From Pseudorhodobacter aquimaris (GTDB lineage: Bacteria; Pseudomonadota; Alphaproteobacteria; Rhodobacterales; Rhodobacteraceae): a stretch of DNA of 64,000 nt. The translations under genes were made by a program, and so were the position numbers. The stretch spans positions 131,501-195,500 of the forward strand of contig NZ_LGHS01000052.1 in the NCBI RefSeq assembly GCF_001202025.1, written 5' to 3'. Below the pieces are notes generated by a model, which made no database searches, was not told the origin of the DNA, and worked only from the letters and a program-made list of their open reading frames with translations. This document shows positions 17,910 through 27,037 of this stretch, piece after piece (positions within the stretch are counted from its first letter, which is position 1; each line of letters begins with the position of its first letter).

Positions 17910-19222
17910 AAATCACCACAACCGCCACGCTGTTCCAGCTAAGCTATCCGCTGTTCTTACAGTCCTTGGTCATGTTTGCCGTGATGGTCCTCGATATGAT
18001 GATCTGGAGCGCCCATTCCCCCGATACCGCCGCTGCCCTGAGCGTGGCGGGGCAGGTCCTGCGCGTGGCTGTTGAACTGTCTGCCGTGATGGGGATCGGC
18101 GCGGTGATCACCATCTCGCAGCAATTGGGCAGCGGGCAGGAAGATGCCGCACGGCTGACGGCCGATATTGCCTGTACGGCAAATGCCATACTTGGCGCCA
18201 TTATGGGGGGGCTGTTGGCGGTTACGGGGCCGTGGATATTGGGCCTGATGACGCTCAGCCCCCAGATCGAGGCATTGGCGACAACCTATCTCTATTTTTC
18301 CGGCGCGATGATGGCGTTCCTGTTTCTGGGCAATGCGGCGGTGGCGTGCTTGCGGGGGTTCGGGCAAAGCCGGACGGTCATGGCGCTTTCTGTGCTGGGG
18401 GCGGTGCTCTATCTGTCGCTTGAATATCTGCTGGTTCTGGGGGCCGGTCCTGTGCCTGCAATGGGGGTGACCGGGGCGGGGGCGGCGAACCTTGTGACAC
18501 GGGTGGTGGTTTCTGCGGCGCTGGTGATCTTGCTTGCGCGCGTGCTGGGGTTGCAGTTTGGTTTGCGGCAAGTCTGGGCGCATATCGCAAAGGTCCGCCG
18601 TTTCGCCGCCCTCGCCCTTCCGAGCGTTTCGGATTTTGTGGCCTATGGGTTTTACCAGATGATCCTGCTGGGTGTGATCGCCACCCAAGGAGAGATCGCT
18701 GTGCTGTCGCGGGCCTATGTCATGATTGCGATGTCCTTTCTGACGATGGTGATCATGGCGGTTTGTCAGGGCAGCGAGGTTCTGATCGGATACCGTCTGG
18801 GGGCGGGGAATACCGGAGCGGCGCAACGTCAGGGGCTGCGCTCGTCCTGGATTGCGGCGGCGCTTTCGACCGTTTGCGCCATTGTGATTTATCTGGCCGT
18901 CAATCCGTTTATCCACCTGTTCACGGATGATCCCCAAGTGCTGGACCTGTCGCGTCGGCTTTTGTGGCTGACGATTTTCCTGCAACCCTGTTTTGCCTTC
19001 AATATGATCCTGTTCCACGCCCTGCGCGCGATTGAGGATGTGCGCTGGCCGGTCGTGGCCAGCCAGTCGCTAAGCTGGCTGTTCGGCTTGCCCTTGGCGT
19101 GGTATCTTTGTGTGCCGATTGGGTTGGGGGTCGTAGGTGTCTGGTATGCCTTCATCGCCGAGGAACTGTGCAAGGCGGCAGTCATGGTCTATCGTTGGAA
19201 AACACATGGGGCGGTTTCATGA
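17906..19222 (+). CDS. MATE family efflux transporter
   Basis: The 438-aa protein is a multi-pass membrane protein of about 12 segments in two similar halves. It starts FQLSYPLFLQSLVMF and contains MGIGAVITISQQLGSGQ and MAVCQGSEVLIGYRLGAG, both typical of the MATE/NorM fold. Family members export organic compounds using Na+ or H+ gradients. Its ATGA overlaps with the NRPS upstream and the phosphopantetheinyl transferase downstream place it firmly in the biosynthetic operon, so export of the NRPS/PKS product across the inner membrane is the likely job. Confidence 0.9.
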   Translation: MKITTTATLFQLSYPLFLQSLVMFAVMVLDMMIWSAHSPDTAAALSVAGQVLRVAVELSAVMGIGAVITISQQLGSGQEDAARLTADIACTANAILGAIMGGLLAVTGPWILGLMTLSPQIEALATTYLYFSGAMMAFLFLGNAAVACLRGFGQSRTVMALSVLGAVLYLSLEYLLVLGAGPVPAMGVTGAGAANLVTRVVVSAALVILLARVLGLQFGLRQVWAHIAKVRRFAALALPSVSDFVAYGFYQMILLGVIATQGEIAVLSRAYVMIAMSFLTMVIMAVCQGSEVLIGYRLGAGNTGAAQRQGLRSSWIAAALSTVCAIVIYLAVNPFIHLFTDDPQVLDLSRRLLWLTIFLQPCFAFNMILFHALRAIEDVRWPVVASQSLSWLFGLPLAWYLCVPIGLGVVGVWYAFIAEELCKAAVMVYRWKTHGAVS

Positions 19223-19887
19223 CTGCGCATTGCCTTTCATCACATCCGCTGATCCCGTCAGAGGGGGTCATTTGGCGGTCATGCCATTTTGATGTCAGCC
19301 CCGTGGACCGGCTTGAGGCGGATACCGAATTCGGCAGGATTACCGTTGATCTGCCGCCCGATCTTGCCTGTGCTGTGGACAAGCGGCGTAGCGAGTTTCT
19401 GGCAGGGCGGCTTTGTGCGACCCTTGCCCTGCGCGCAGCAGGAAGCAACGGGGCAGTTCATCGCCGTGGTCGCGCGCCGGTTTGGCCGCAAGGGTTTGCC
19501 GGTTCAATCAGCCACAGTTCTGCCCGAGCGATGGCGGTGGTCTCGCCCAGTCTGTTTGCCCTCGGGGTCGATTGCGAAACATGGCTGACACCGCAAACCG
19601 CAGCCGAGATTTCGGAAATGGTTTTGACGGAGCAGGACCTTGCCCATAAACCGCCGGATGTCGATCCGGCGCGTTTTTGTACGGTGGTCTTTTCGGCCAA
19701 AGAATCCCTCTACAAGGCCCTGTCAAACCATCTGGATGATATCCCCGATTTTCATGAGGCATCGATTGTTCAATCCGGCATCAACCGGCTGGTACTTTCG
19801 TTCCGCGGGTGGCGCATTCGTGTGGATTACGCCGCAGGGGCCGACGAATGCATCACGCTGGCCCGTATCAGAACACCTTTGCGGTAA
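19219..19887 (+). CDS. Phosphopantetheinyl transferase, EntD/Sfp type
   Basis: The 222-aa enzyme should convert the apo carrier domains of the cluster to holo form with CoA. Visible motifs are GSISHS (95-100), GVDCE (116-120, Asp118 and Glu120 as Mg ligands) and FSAKESLYKAL (158-168, Lys161, Glu162 and Lys166). The start at 19219 overlaps the MATE stop (ATGA); an upstream in-frame ATG at 19099 lies deep inside the MATE gene and is rejected. It is the last gene of the rightward operon and faces the SIP gene with a 7-bp gap. At least five carrier domains in the window are potential substrates. Confidence 0.93.
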   Translation: MTAHCLSSHPLIPSEGVIWRSCHFDVSPVDRLEADTEFGRITVDLPPDLACAVDKRRSEFLAGRLCATLALRAAGSNGAVHRRGRAPVWPQGFAGSISHSSARAMAVVSPSLFALGVDCETWLTPQTAAEISEMVLTEQDLAHKPPDVDPARFCTVVFSAKESLYKALSNHLDDIPDFHEASIVQSGINRLVLSFRGWRIRVDYAAGADECITLARIRTPLR

Positions 19888-19894
19888 AGCATCG

Positions 19895-20929
19895 TCATGG
19901 CGCATCAGATGTCGGGGCCGTCCAATAGGCTGCACTGTGAAATTCATCTCTGGACAGCCCGTGTTCGGCCAAATAACCCCGCGCGGCCACGGCTTCGGCA
20001 CGTTCAGCCGCAAAAAAGACAAAGCGGTCGGTTGCGGGCAAGGGTTCAGCGTGCAGCGTCGCCAAAGGCGTTTCACGCTCATCGCGAAGAACCCAATGGA
20101 CCGTCATGCACGCAGGACACGCCAAGGCCTGAATATCCGCCGCATCAGGCACGAAAAGCACCGCTTTGCCCTTGGTGTTTTCAGGCAAGGCGGCCAGTTT
20201 TCTGGCAACGACCGGCACTGCCGTTTCATCCCCGATCAATAGCTGCCAGCCCGCCTTGTGATCAACGCGGCCCCCGTTTGGCCCTGTCAGGGCAACCTCA
20301 TCCCCAAGTGTTACTGACCTGGACCAAGCCGTCACGCGGCCACCGTCATGCAAGAAGATATCAAAGCTGATGCGCGCGGAGCCATCCGTATCACAAGTGA
20401 TTTCCCGCACGGTATAGACGGGCCGGTGCCATGCTTTGTCGCCGCCGGGCCATTGGGTAACGCCGCTTTCATTGATAAAAGGCCAGCCCGCATCTTTGGG
20501 GCCGAAGAGTAACCTGAAATGCAGCCCCCCATCGGCAAAGCGCGCCAGATCGGGACCCTGAACTGCGACCCGCACATAGGATGGCGAAAGACGTGCAACC
20601 TCGACGACCTTCGCGAGACTCAGGTTGGCGGGGCGGGTTTTGCCGGTTTGGACCTCCCACACCACAGGGATGTGAAGCGCCGCCATCCGTTCCGCAAGTG
20701 TATCGCGCAGCAGTTGCAAGGCGGCGGCGCTCTCGGCCGAGATATCCAGCCGGGTTTGTGCCGCATCTCCCGAAACCTGCACCACGCCACGTTGAAACCG
20801 GATCAGGCTTATATCGTCTTCGACCTCGACGGGCAGCCCCTGTGCTGTCGCATATTCGGTAAACTTGCCCCGCGCCAATGCGAAAGGCAGGGCAATCGTT
20901 GCATAGGTTTGCTGCCCTGCCGCCGCCAT
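19895..20929 (-). CDS. Siderophore-interacting FAD reductase with N-terminal DUF2218-like region
   Basis: The 344-aa protein is likely a cytoplasmic ferric-siderophore reductase releasing iron after uptake. Residues about 5-90 resemble the small DUF2218 domain. The rest is a siderophore-interacting protein with an FAD-binding motif RPVYTVRE (family pattern RxYTxR), HDGGRVTAWS and GPNGGR, then an NAD(P)H-binding half with GDETAVPVVARKL and a C-terminal SRDEFHSAAYW. The start at 20929 lies one base after the TonB receptor stop, so translation is probably coupled; ATGs further upstream lie inside the receptor gene. FAD or NADPH preference cannot be settled by eye. Confidence 0.88.
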   Translation of the reverse strand: MAAAGQQTYATIALPFALARGKFTEYATAQGLPVEVEDDISLIRFQRGVVQVSGDAAQTRLDISAESAAALQLLRDTLAERMAALHIPVVWEVQTGKTRPANLSLAKVVEVARLSPSYVRVAVQGPDLARFADGGLHFRLLFGPKDAGWPFINESGVTQWPGGDKAWHRPVYTVREITCDTDGSARISFDIFLHDGGRVTAWSRSVTLGDEVALTGPNGGRVDHKAGWQLLIGDETAVPVVARKLAALPENTKGKAVLFVPDAADIQALACPACMTVHWVLRDERETPLATLHAEPLPATDRFVFFAAERAEAVAARGYLAEHGLSRDEFHSAAYWTAPTSDAP

Positions 20930-20930
20930 C

Positions 20931-23072
20931 TTAGAATGTATAACCATAGACGAGGCCAATCTCGCGGCCCTCTCCTTGTGTTGCAAGAACGCCGGGACCG
21001 TTTTCATAGGTGAAATAGTCGGTATCAAAGGCATTGGTCACATAGGCCGTCAGCTTTGACTTTTCCCAGGCATAGCCAACCGAGAGATCCACGGTGGTGT
21101 AACTGTCAAGCTTGACAGGCCGTGCGACGCCGCTTTCGATCCGTGACAGGCTGCTGCCGGTGTATTGGATCGACCCGGTGCTGAACCAGCCAGTCGCCCC
21201 CCCCGCGAAATAGCCAAGCGCAATCGATGCCTCGGGCGCGCCGGGGAAGGATTGGCCCGAATAGTCGATGCCATTGGCCTCAAAGTTCTTGAACTCGGTA
21301 TTCAGCAGGCCGACCGACCCATAAAGGTCAACAATATCGGTCGCGGCATAGCTCAGCTCCAGCTCGGCACCGTAGGATTTGGATTTACCTGCATTGGTGA
21401 CGTAATTGTTGGGGTATGAGCCCACTTCAACCTGCTGCGAATCCCAGTCCTGATAGAACAGGCTGGCCGCAAAACTAAGGCGGTCATCCAACCCGCGCCC
21501 ACGATAGGACAGCTCCAGATTTTTTGCCTTTTCTGCGTCATACTCATATGCGGCACCCGTTGATGCCAAGATGCCAGAGCCGCCGGGACGGTAGCCTTCT
21601 TGATAAATCAGCGCGATCTTGTTGCTGTTGGACAGCTCGTATTCGATCCCGACCTTCGGCACGAAAACCGTATCGCTGAACGACGACTGGCTGTTGCTGG
21701 TCAAAACCCCATCCGTCACCAGCGATGCTGTTTGGTCCTGATCAAAGTAATCCAGACGACCGCCGGCAATGATGGTCCAGCTTGGCGCGAACTCATAGGC
21801 CACTTCGCCAAATGCCGCGATGTTGAGCATGTCGCCGGTATTCTCGGAATACTGGTTTTCGGGCAGGTAGGTCGTAAAGCTGGGCAAGGTCGCATCGCGG
21901 AAAGAGGTTTGCTCTTCCTTGCCGATATAGAGGCCCCCGACCCAACGCAGCCCCTCTGCCTCATAGTTCAGGCGGAACTCTTGTGTCAGCAGCTCTTGAT
22001 CGAATTCACCCGCAACGGTCAGAAATTCACCCGCCGTGCCTTCGTTGATGGAATACCGCTCTGTCAGCGACGCGGAATAGCCGGTTTGCGCGGTAAAGGT
22101 CAGGTTGTCATTGACGTGATGGGTCACCTCGATGCCGAAGTTATCCACCTTTGTGTTGCGCACATCCTGGAAGCCCGGGAATTCCGGGATCAATGCAGTA
22201 TAGAAATCGGGCAGGATATTGCCCCAGATGTCACCGCGCTGCGCGCCATAGCCGGTCGAGGCCGTTGACCAATAAGGGCCCGCAATATCATTCGGCGCCG
22301 GATTGCCGTACGAATGGGAATAGCTGAACAAAACATCGGTCTGATCGGTTGCCTGCCACAAAAGCTTGCCGCGAAGGGTGTATTGCTCATCCGAGGTGAT
22401 ATCGTCATAGCGGTCAAAACGCGTATAGGACGGATAGTTCAGGTCGTTGTCCTTGCTGTAATATTCACCGCTGATCCGGTAGGCGAGGTTCGGCGCAAGC
22501 GTATCGCCAAAGGCGAGGCCCACAGATTTCTTGTTGTCGGAACCATAGCCCAGCTCAACCTTGCCGGAGCGTGCGAACTCGGGGTCTTTGGTCCGCAGAT
22601 GGATTGCCCCCGCCAAGGCCGAACGCCCGCTGAGGGTCGATTGCGGGCCGCGGAATACCTCGATCTGTTCGGCGTCGAAAACCCCGTTGATGCCGCGGCG
22701 GGTGCCCTCAACGGTTTGCTGGACCCCGTCGATATAATAGGCCGCCAGTGGTGTGCCCAATCCGCCCGGTGTCTGACCCTCAGAGTTGATGCCGCGCAGC
22801 ACAAACCCGCTTTCGACAAAATCGCCGGCCTGAACGTTGGCCATATGCCGAAAGGCGTCACGATAGCTGGAGATCGTCGGATCGGCCAGCTCGGCGGCGG
22901 TCACGATGGAAACGCTGCTGTTGGTTTCTTCGGCCTGGGTTGTCGTCCGGTCACCATAAAGAACCAGTGTTCCCAGATCATAGGCCACATCCTGCGCCAT
23001 CGCCGCGCTGATTGACAAAATGGAAACGCTTCCGGCAAGCGTTACTGACGAAATAAGTCTGTTATAAATCAT
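20931..23072 (-). CDS. TonB-dependent outer-membrane siderophore receptor
   Basis: The 713-aa precursor has a signal peptide (MIYNRLISSVTLAGS, cleavage probably after SAAMA). A TonB-box-like DLGTLVLYG follows, then a plug domain with SGFVLRGIN, YYIDGVQQT and IEVFRGPQSTLSGRSALAGA, then a ~550-residue beta-barrel ending in aromatic Phe (GLVYGYTF). It should carry ferric siderophore across the outer membrane using TonB energy. The start at 23072 has CAGGACCG upstream; an ATG at 23096 would put extra residues before the signal peptide. The 126 bp upstream (to 23198) hold no clear box, though TACTATATC near 23150 could be a -10. Neighbours point to the product of this cluster as ligand. Confidence 0.93.
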   Translation of the reverse strand: MIYNRLISSVTLAGSVSILSISAAMAQDVAYDLGTLVLYGDRTTTQAEETNSSVSIVTAAELADPTISSYRDAFRHMANVQAGDFVESGFVLRGINSEGQTPGGLGTPLAAYYIDGVQQTVEGTRRGINGVFDAEQIEVFRGPQSTLSGRSALAGAIHLRTKDPEFARSGKVELGYGSDNKKSVGLAFGDTLAPNLAYRISGEYYSKDNDLNYPSYTRFDRYDDITSDEQYTLRGKLLWQATDQTDVLFSYSHSYGNPAPNDIAGPYWSTASTGYGAQRGDIWGNILPDFYTALIPEFPGFQDVRNTKVDNFGIEVTHHVNDNLTFTAQTGYSASLTERYSINEGTAGEFLTVAGEFDQELLTQEFRLNYEAEGLRWVGGLYIGKEEQTSFRDATLPSFTTYLPENQYSENTGDMLNIAAFGEVAYEFAPSWTIIAGGRLDYFDQDQTASLVTDGVLTSNSQSSFSDTVFVPKVGIEYELSNSNKIALIYQEGYRPGGSGILASTGAAYEYDAEKAKNLELSYRGRGLDDRLSFAASLFYQDWDSQQVEVGSYPNNYVTNAGKSKSYGAELELSYAATDIVDLYGSVGLLNTEFKNFEANGIDYSGQSFPGAPEASIALGYFAGGATGWFSTGSIQYTGSSLSRIESGVARPVKLDSYTTVDLSVGYAWEKSKLTAYVTNAFDTDYFTYENGPGVLATQGEGREIGLVYGYTF

Positions 23073-23198
23073 ATCACGGTCCTGAATATCTGGCACAAAG
23101 GGATGTGGCTGGCTTCAGGCTGGCGTTTGCGCAGAGCAATACACGACAGATATAGTAAGGAAAGGGCGCGCGCCGCAAAAACTGACGGAATGTGGCGC

Positions 23199-24014
23199 TT
23201 AGGCATCAGCTTGGGGGGTGACGGTTCGTTGCGGCAGGCAAAATGGCAAACCGTCTTCGGGATCATGGAGAACCTTGACCTCGACGCCAAAGGCGCGGGC
23301 GATCACCTCTGGTGTTATGATGTCGCATGCCGGGCCTTTGGCCATGATTTTTCCGGCCTTCAGCATGATCAGCTCATCAGCATATCGCGCGGCTTGGTTC
23401 AGGTCGTGCAAGACGGCGACAACGGTCATGGCCCGCGTATCCACCAGCCGCCGGATCAGGTTCATCAGATCGACCTGATGCGCAATATCAAGATAGGTTG
23501 TCGGCTCATCCAGCAACAAGATAGGGGTCGCCTGTGCAAGGGTCATCGCGATCCAGGCCCGCTGGCGCTGCCCGCCTGACAGCGCCTCTAACGGCCGGTC
23601 CTGCAGGTCTTGCAGTGACGTCAGCGCAAGCGCCTCGGCCACGGCGGCGTCATCATCCGCGCCCCAGCCCCCGAACAGGGGCCGGTGCGGATAGCGACCC
23701 TGCCGGACCAGATCGATAACCCGCAACCCTTCGGGGGCGGTCGCCCCTTGGGCCAAAAGGCCGACGCGGCGCGCGAATTCCTTGGTGCTCATGCGGGTGA
23801 TGGCTTGGGCGTCCAGCAAAACCGTACCCGAGGCAGCAGGTTGCAGCCGCGCAAGCGCCCGCAGGATGGTGGATTTACCCGATCCGTTCGGCCCCAAAAG
23901 CACGGTCAGCTTTCCCGGTGCGATTTGCAGATCCAGATCCTCGACAATCCGGGTGGGACCATAGTCGACCGCGACGGCTTTGGTCTCTATTATCCCGGTA
24001 TCGGACTTAATCAT
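23199..24014 (-). CDS. Iron-siderophore ABC transporter ATP-binding protein
   Basis: The 271-aa ATPase of the FecE/FepC family has Walker A GPNGSGKST, a Q-loop in GLLAQGATAPEG, the signature LSGGQRQR, Walker B ILLLDEPTTYLD and a switch His in VLHDLNQAARYAD. It powers inner-membrane import of the ferric complex with the two permeases next to it. The start at 24014 (MIKSDTG) overlaps the permease stop by 8 bp; an upstream ATG at 24113 lies well inside the permease and is rejected. It is the last gene of a four-gene leftward operon. Confidence 0.93.
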   Translation of the reverse strand: MIKSDTGIIETKAVAVDYGPTRIVEDLDLQIAPGKLTVLLGPNGSGKSTILRALARLQPAASGTVLLDAQAITRMSTKEFARRVGLLAQGATAPEGLRVIDLVRQGRYPHRPLFGGWGADDDAAVAEALALTSLQDLQDRPLEALSGGQRQRAWIAMTLAQATPILLLDEPTTYLDIAHQVDLMNLIRRLVDTRAMTVVAVLHDLNQAARYADELIMLKAGKIMAKGPACDIITPEVIARAFGVEVKVLHDPEDGLPFCLPQRTVTPQADA

Positions 24015-24984
24015 GACGCTTTTTCCATAACAGATACCCAAAGAACGGCGCCCCAAGCAGGGCCGTTGCCAAGCCCACAGGCAGTTGCCCCGGTGCAAAG
24101 GCCCGGCGCGCAAAAAGATCGGCCAGCACCACCATCACCGCGCCCGTCAAGGCCGCCGCCGGGATCAGGCGGGCGTGGCCTGCGCCAACCAGCTTGCGTG
24201 CGATATGGGGTGCGACAAGGCCGACAAAGGAAATGGGGCCGGCCGCAGCAACCGCAACGCCGGCCAACCCCGCAGCGGCGAAAACAGCGATTCCGCGCAC
24301 CATATGGACACGCTGGCCCAAAGCGCAAGCCGTGGTATCACCCAAAGAGATCAGATCCAGATCATGTTTCATCAGCCAAAGAACGCCAACGGCCGGCAGC
24401 CCCCCCGCCAGCAGCCAGAGCGACTTGACCCAGCGCGCATCATGTAGCGACCCCGCCAGCCAGACCATTGCGCGCTGTGCCTGTGCCACCGGGCCGAATA
24501 CAGACAGAAACGCCGCCGCAGCCCCCGCCAGCGCCCCCAAGCCGATTCCGATCAGGATCAGCCGCAGGGTGCTTGTCCCCGCCCGCCAGGCCAGCGCATA
24601 TATTGCCGCCGACATTGCCAAGGCCCCGCCGACAGCGAACAGCGGCAACAGGCTCTCGGGCAAGGTATCGACCTGAATGATAACAATCGTGGCGGCCAGT
24701 GCCGCACCGGAATTGATTCCCAACAGGCCGGGCTCGGCCAAAGGGTTGCGGATGAGGGCTTGTGTGGCGGCACCGGCCACGGCCAATGCAGCCCCGACCA
24801 GCGCCCCCAAAACCGCGCGTGGCAGCCGCAACTCTGTCACGATGAACCCATCGGTTATGGGGGTGCTGTCAGTGCCCAGAAGAGCGCCCAGCACAGACAT
24901 TACAGGGATGCTTTGATCGCCCACCGAAAGCGATGCCATCAGGGATGCGGCCAATACCACTGTCAGCCAGAAACCCACCCTCAT
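24007..24984 (-). CDS. Iron-siderophore ABC transporter permease (FecCD family), second
   Basis: The 325-aa membrane protein has about nine to ten hydrophobic segments and FecCD hallmarks: LRLPRAVLGALVGAALAVAG, NPLAEPGLLGINSGA and the ATPase-coupling stretch GPISFVGLVAPHIARKLVG. It pairs with the upstream permease to form the import channel. Its start overlaps that gene's stop by ATGA (24981-24984), and its end overlaps the ATPase start, so the proteins are likely made in fixed ratio. Confidence 0.93.
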   Translation of the reverse strand: MRVGFWLTVVLAASLMASLSVGDQSIPVMSVLGALLGTDSTPITDGFIVTELRLPRAVLGALVGAALAVAGAATQALIRNPLAEPGLLGINSGAALAATIVIIQVDTLPESLLPLFAVGGALAMSAAIYALAWRAGTSTLRLILIGIGLGALAGAAAAFLSVFGPVAQAQRAMVWLAGSLHDARWVKSLWLLAGGLPAVGVLWLMKHDLDLISLGDTTACALGQRVHMVRGIAVFAAAGLAGVAVAAAGPISFVGLVAPHIARKLVGAGHARLIPAAALTGAVMVVLADLFARRAFAPGQLPVGLATALLGAPFFGYLLWKKRHD

Positions 24985-25979
24985 GTCCGAGCCGCCCTTT
25001 CGCGGCGGGCCAACCAGATAAAGAAGGGCGCACCAATGGCCGCCAGGGAAATGCCGACCGGCACATCCCGCGCAAAGATGGCGCGGGGCAGGGTATCGGC
25101 CAATAGGGTCAGACCCGCCCCGACCAGACAGGCAAAGGGCAGAATGCGCGCATAGTTGCTGCCGATGCTCATCCGCACCAAATGCGGCACCACCAGCCCG
25201 ACAAAGCCGATAGGACCGGCCAGCGCCACCGCACTACCGGCCAACCCGACGACAAGCAGCGCCGAGATTGCCAGCCAAAGCGGCTGGTTCTGGCCCAGGC
25301 TTCCGGCCGTATCGGACCCCAGCGCCAATGCGTTGAACTGTTGGCGCAGCACAATTGCCCCGATCAGCGACACCCCCGCATAGGGGGCCAGCAGTAAGAC
25401 ACCCTGCATATCGCGGCCCTTGAGGGAGCCGGCGGTCCAAAGGCGCACCTCGTCAAAGGTCTGCATATCGACCACCAGAATGGACATGGTCAGCGCACCC
25501 AGAAAGCTGGCAACGACAACACCCGCCAGAATCAGCTTGACCGGCGTTGTGCCTGAACGACCGGCACCCCCCAACAGGTACACAAGTGCCGCCGCGCCGC
25601 CTGCACCCAGAAACGCGAACCAGACCAGATTCTGCGCCCCGCTGACGCCGCCGAGGGCGATGGCCAGCACAACCGCAAAACTTGCCCCCGCATTGACGCC
25701 CAAAAGCCCCGGATCCGCCATCGGATTGCCGGTGACCGCCTGCATGATTGTCCCCGCCGCGGCCAAGGCAGCCCCAACCACAATCGCAGCCAGCAGCCTT
25801 GGCAAACGGACATCCTGCACGACGATCTCCTCTCGCTGGTCCGTGTCGGACCATAGCGCGTGCCAAGCATCAGCCAAGGAAATATCAGATGTTCCGACCG
25901 TCAGCCCCCAGACAAGCAGCGTCAGTAAACCCGCTGATAGCAACAATAATCCCAAGGCGTCCTGGCGATTGCCGGTCAA
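24981..25979 (-). CDS. Iron-siderophore ABC transporter permease (FecCD family), first
   Basis: The 332-aa FecCD permease shows VRLPRLLAAIVVGAALAAAG, NPMADPGLLGVNAGASFA and the coupling loop GPIGFVGLVVPHLVRM. It should form a heterodimeric channel with the product of the next gene. It overlaps both neighbours by ATGA junctions (25976-25979 with the binding protein, 24981-24984 with the second permease). Confidence 0.93.
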   Translation of the reverse strand: MTGNRQDALGLLLLSAGLLTLLVWGLTVGTSDISLADAWHALWSDTDQREEIVVQDVRLPRLLAAIVVGAALAAAGTIMQAVTGNPMADPGLLGVNAGASFAVVLAIALGGVSGAQNLVWFAFLGAGGAAALVYLLGGAGRSGTTPVKLILAGVVVASFLGALTMSILVVDMQTFDEVRLWTAGSLKGRDMQGVLLLAPYAGVSLIGAIVLRQQFNALALGSDTAGSLGQNQPLWLAISALLVVGLAGSAVALAGPIGFVGLVVPHLVRMSIGSNYARILPFACLVGAGLTLLADTLPRAIFARDVPVGISLAAIGAPFFIWLARRERAART

Positions 25980-26911
25980 GGTGACCCCACCACATAGGTT
26001 TCCAGATCGTCAAGCACCCGATGCGCCGACGCAACCCCGCTAAACTGCATCCACGCCCCATGGGACACACGATGGACCTGACCCGCGCGCACAGCAGGCA
26101 GCATTTGCCACAACGGATCGTTCAGCACTTCTTCGTGTCGGCCGTCCTGATCCGAGGCATTGGTCCCCCCGACAATATAAAGCAGGATATCACCGTCCAG
26201 CTGCGCCAGCTCTTCACGGTCAGGCCGTTTGAGGGTCAATGACGGATCATCCGTCGTCTCATAGGCGCTGCGCCGGACGCCCGCCTGTTTCATGATCTCA
26301 AAGGGCGCATAGGTTTCGGGGGCGTCCATATAGACCTGAAAATCCCATGAGGTGATGCGCAGCACCGAAACGGTGGTCTCTGGCATCCGCGCTTGGATAT
26401 CCGCGATGCGTTGATCAAGCGTATCAAGCTCGGCCACGATTTCTTGCTCCTTGCCGCCCAGACCAGCCAGAAGACGGTAAAACGCCCGCCAGTCGGTCGA
26501 GGTGAAAAGCAGGGTCGGTGCCACCCGCGTGGCCATCGGATAGATGCCCGATGCCATGGATTCCGAGCCAACAAAGCCGACAATCAAATCAGGCTGAAGG
26601 GCCACGATCGTCTCTAGGCTGGGTTCGGTGACAAATCCGGTACTGGTAATGCCATGATCCATTGCCCGTTTGAGCAGGGCCTCATCACTCATCAAATCAA
26701 GAGGGGCGCCAACCACAGGCAGGCCCACATCCAACCCCACGCCAAGCCCAAAGCTCGGGTCCAGAACAACCACACGCCGGGGTGTTTGTGGAATGCACAA
26801 AGGCGCGTCAAAGACATCCGCGCGATCAAGTTCAACCCCGTCGCAGGCAACGGCAGAGCTGGCAAAAATGATCGATAGGACAGTTAAAATATACCGGGAA
26901 AGTTTCACCAT
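25976..26911 (-). CDS. Periplasmic iron-siderophore binding protein
   Basis: The 311-aa precursor has a signal peptide (MVKLSRYILTVLSIIF) and a FecB/FepB-like fold: RRVVVLDPSFG near the start, LETIVALQPDLIVGF in the first lobe and LPAVRAGQVHRVSHGAWM in the second. It should collect the ferric complex from the receptor and deliver it to the permeases. SAVAC at the cleavage region resembles a lipobox only weakly, so secretion as a soluble protein is as likely as lipid anchoring. The start at 26911 has GGGG six bases upstream; an ATG at 26923 has none. It is the first gene of the operon. Confidence 0.9.
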   Translation of the reverse strand: MVKLSRYILTVLSIIFASSAVACDGVELDRADVFDAPLCIPQTPRRVVVLDPSFGLGVGLDVGLPVVGAPLDLMSDEALLKRAMDHGITSTGFVTEPSLETIVALQPDLIVGFVGSESMASGIYPMATRVAPTLLFTSTDWRAFYRLLAGLGGKEQEIVAELDTLDQRIADIQARMPETTVSVLRITSWDFQVYMDAPETYAPFEIMKQAGVRRSAYETTDDPSLTLKRPDREELAQLDGDILLYIVGGTNASDQDGRHEEVLNDPLWQMLPAVRAGQVHRVSHGAWMQFSGVASAHRVLDDLETYVVGSP

Positions 26912-27037
26912 TTTCAGCCCCATAAAGATATATGTTGGCTGAGAACCTGCAGGTTTCCTGGCTACCCCGCTTCATGTCAAATTTAGGCCGGGCAGTCAAT
27001 TTTTTTGACACCCTTACACCGACAGGCCAAGAAACCA
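26912..27037 (-). promoter_or_regulatory. Upstream region of the siderophore-import operon with two inverted repeats
   Basis: This stretch should hold the promoter and operator of the leftward import operon. Two symmetrical sites are visible: the perfect 12-bp palindrome AACCTGCAGGTT (26944-26955) and GTCAATTTTTTTGAC (26995-27009), two 5-bp arms around five T. TTGAC elements suited to a leftward -35 occur at 26976-26980 and 26995-26999 (minus strand), but no good -10 is in register. Neither repeat matches an iron-regulator box I can name. Confidence 0.3.

Noticed and set aside
26944-26955. Calling the palindrome a Fur box
   Set aside because: AACCTGCAGGTT shares no GATAAT-type hexamers with Fur sites.
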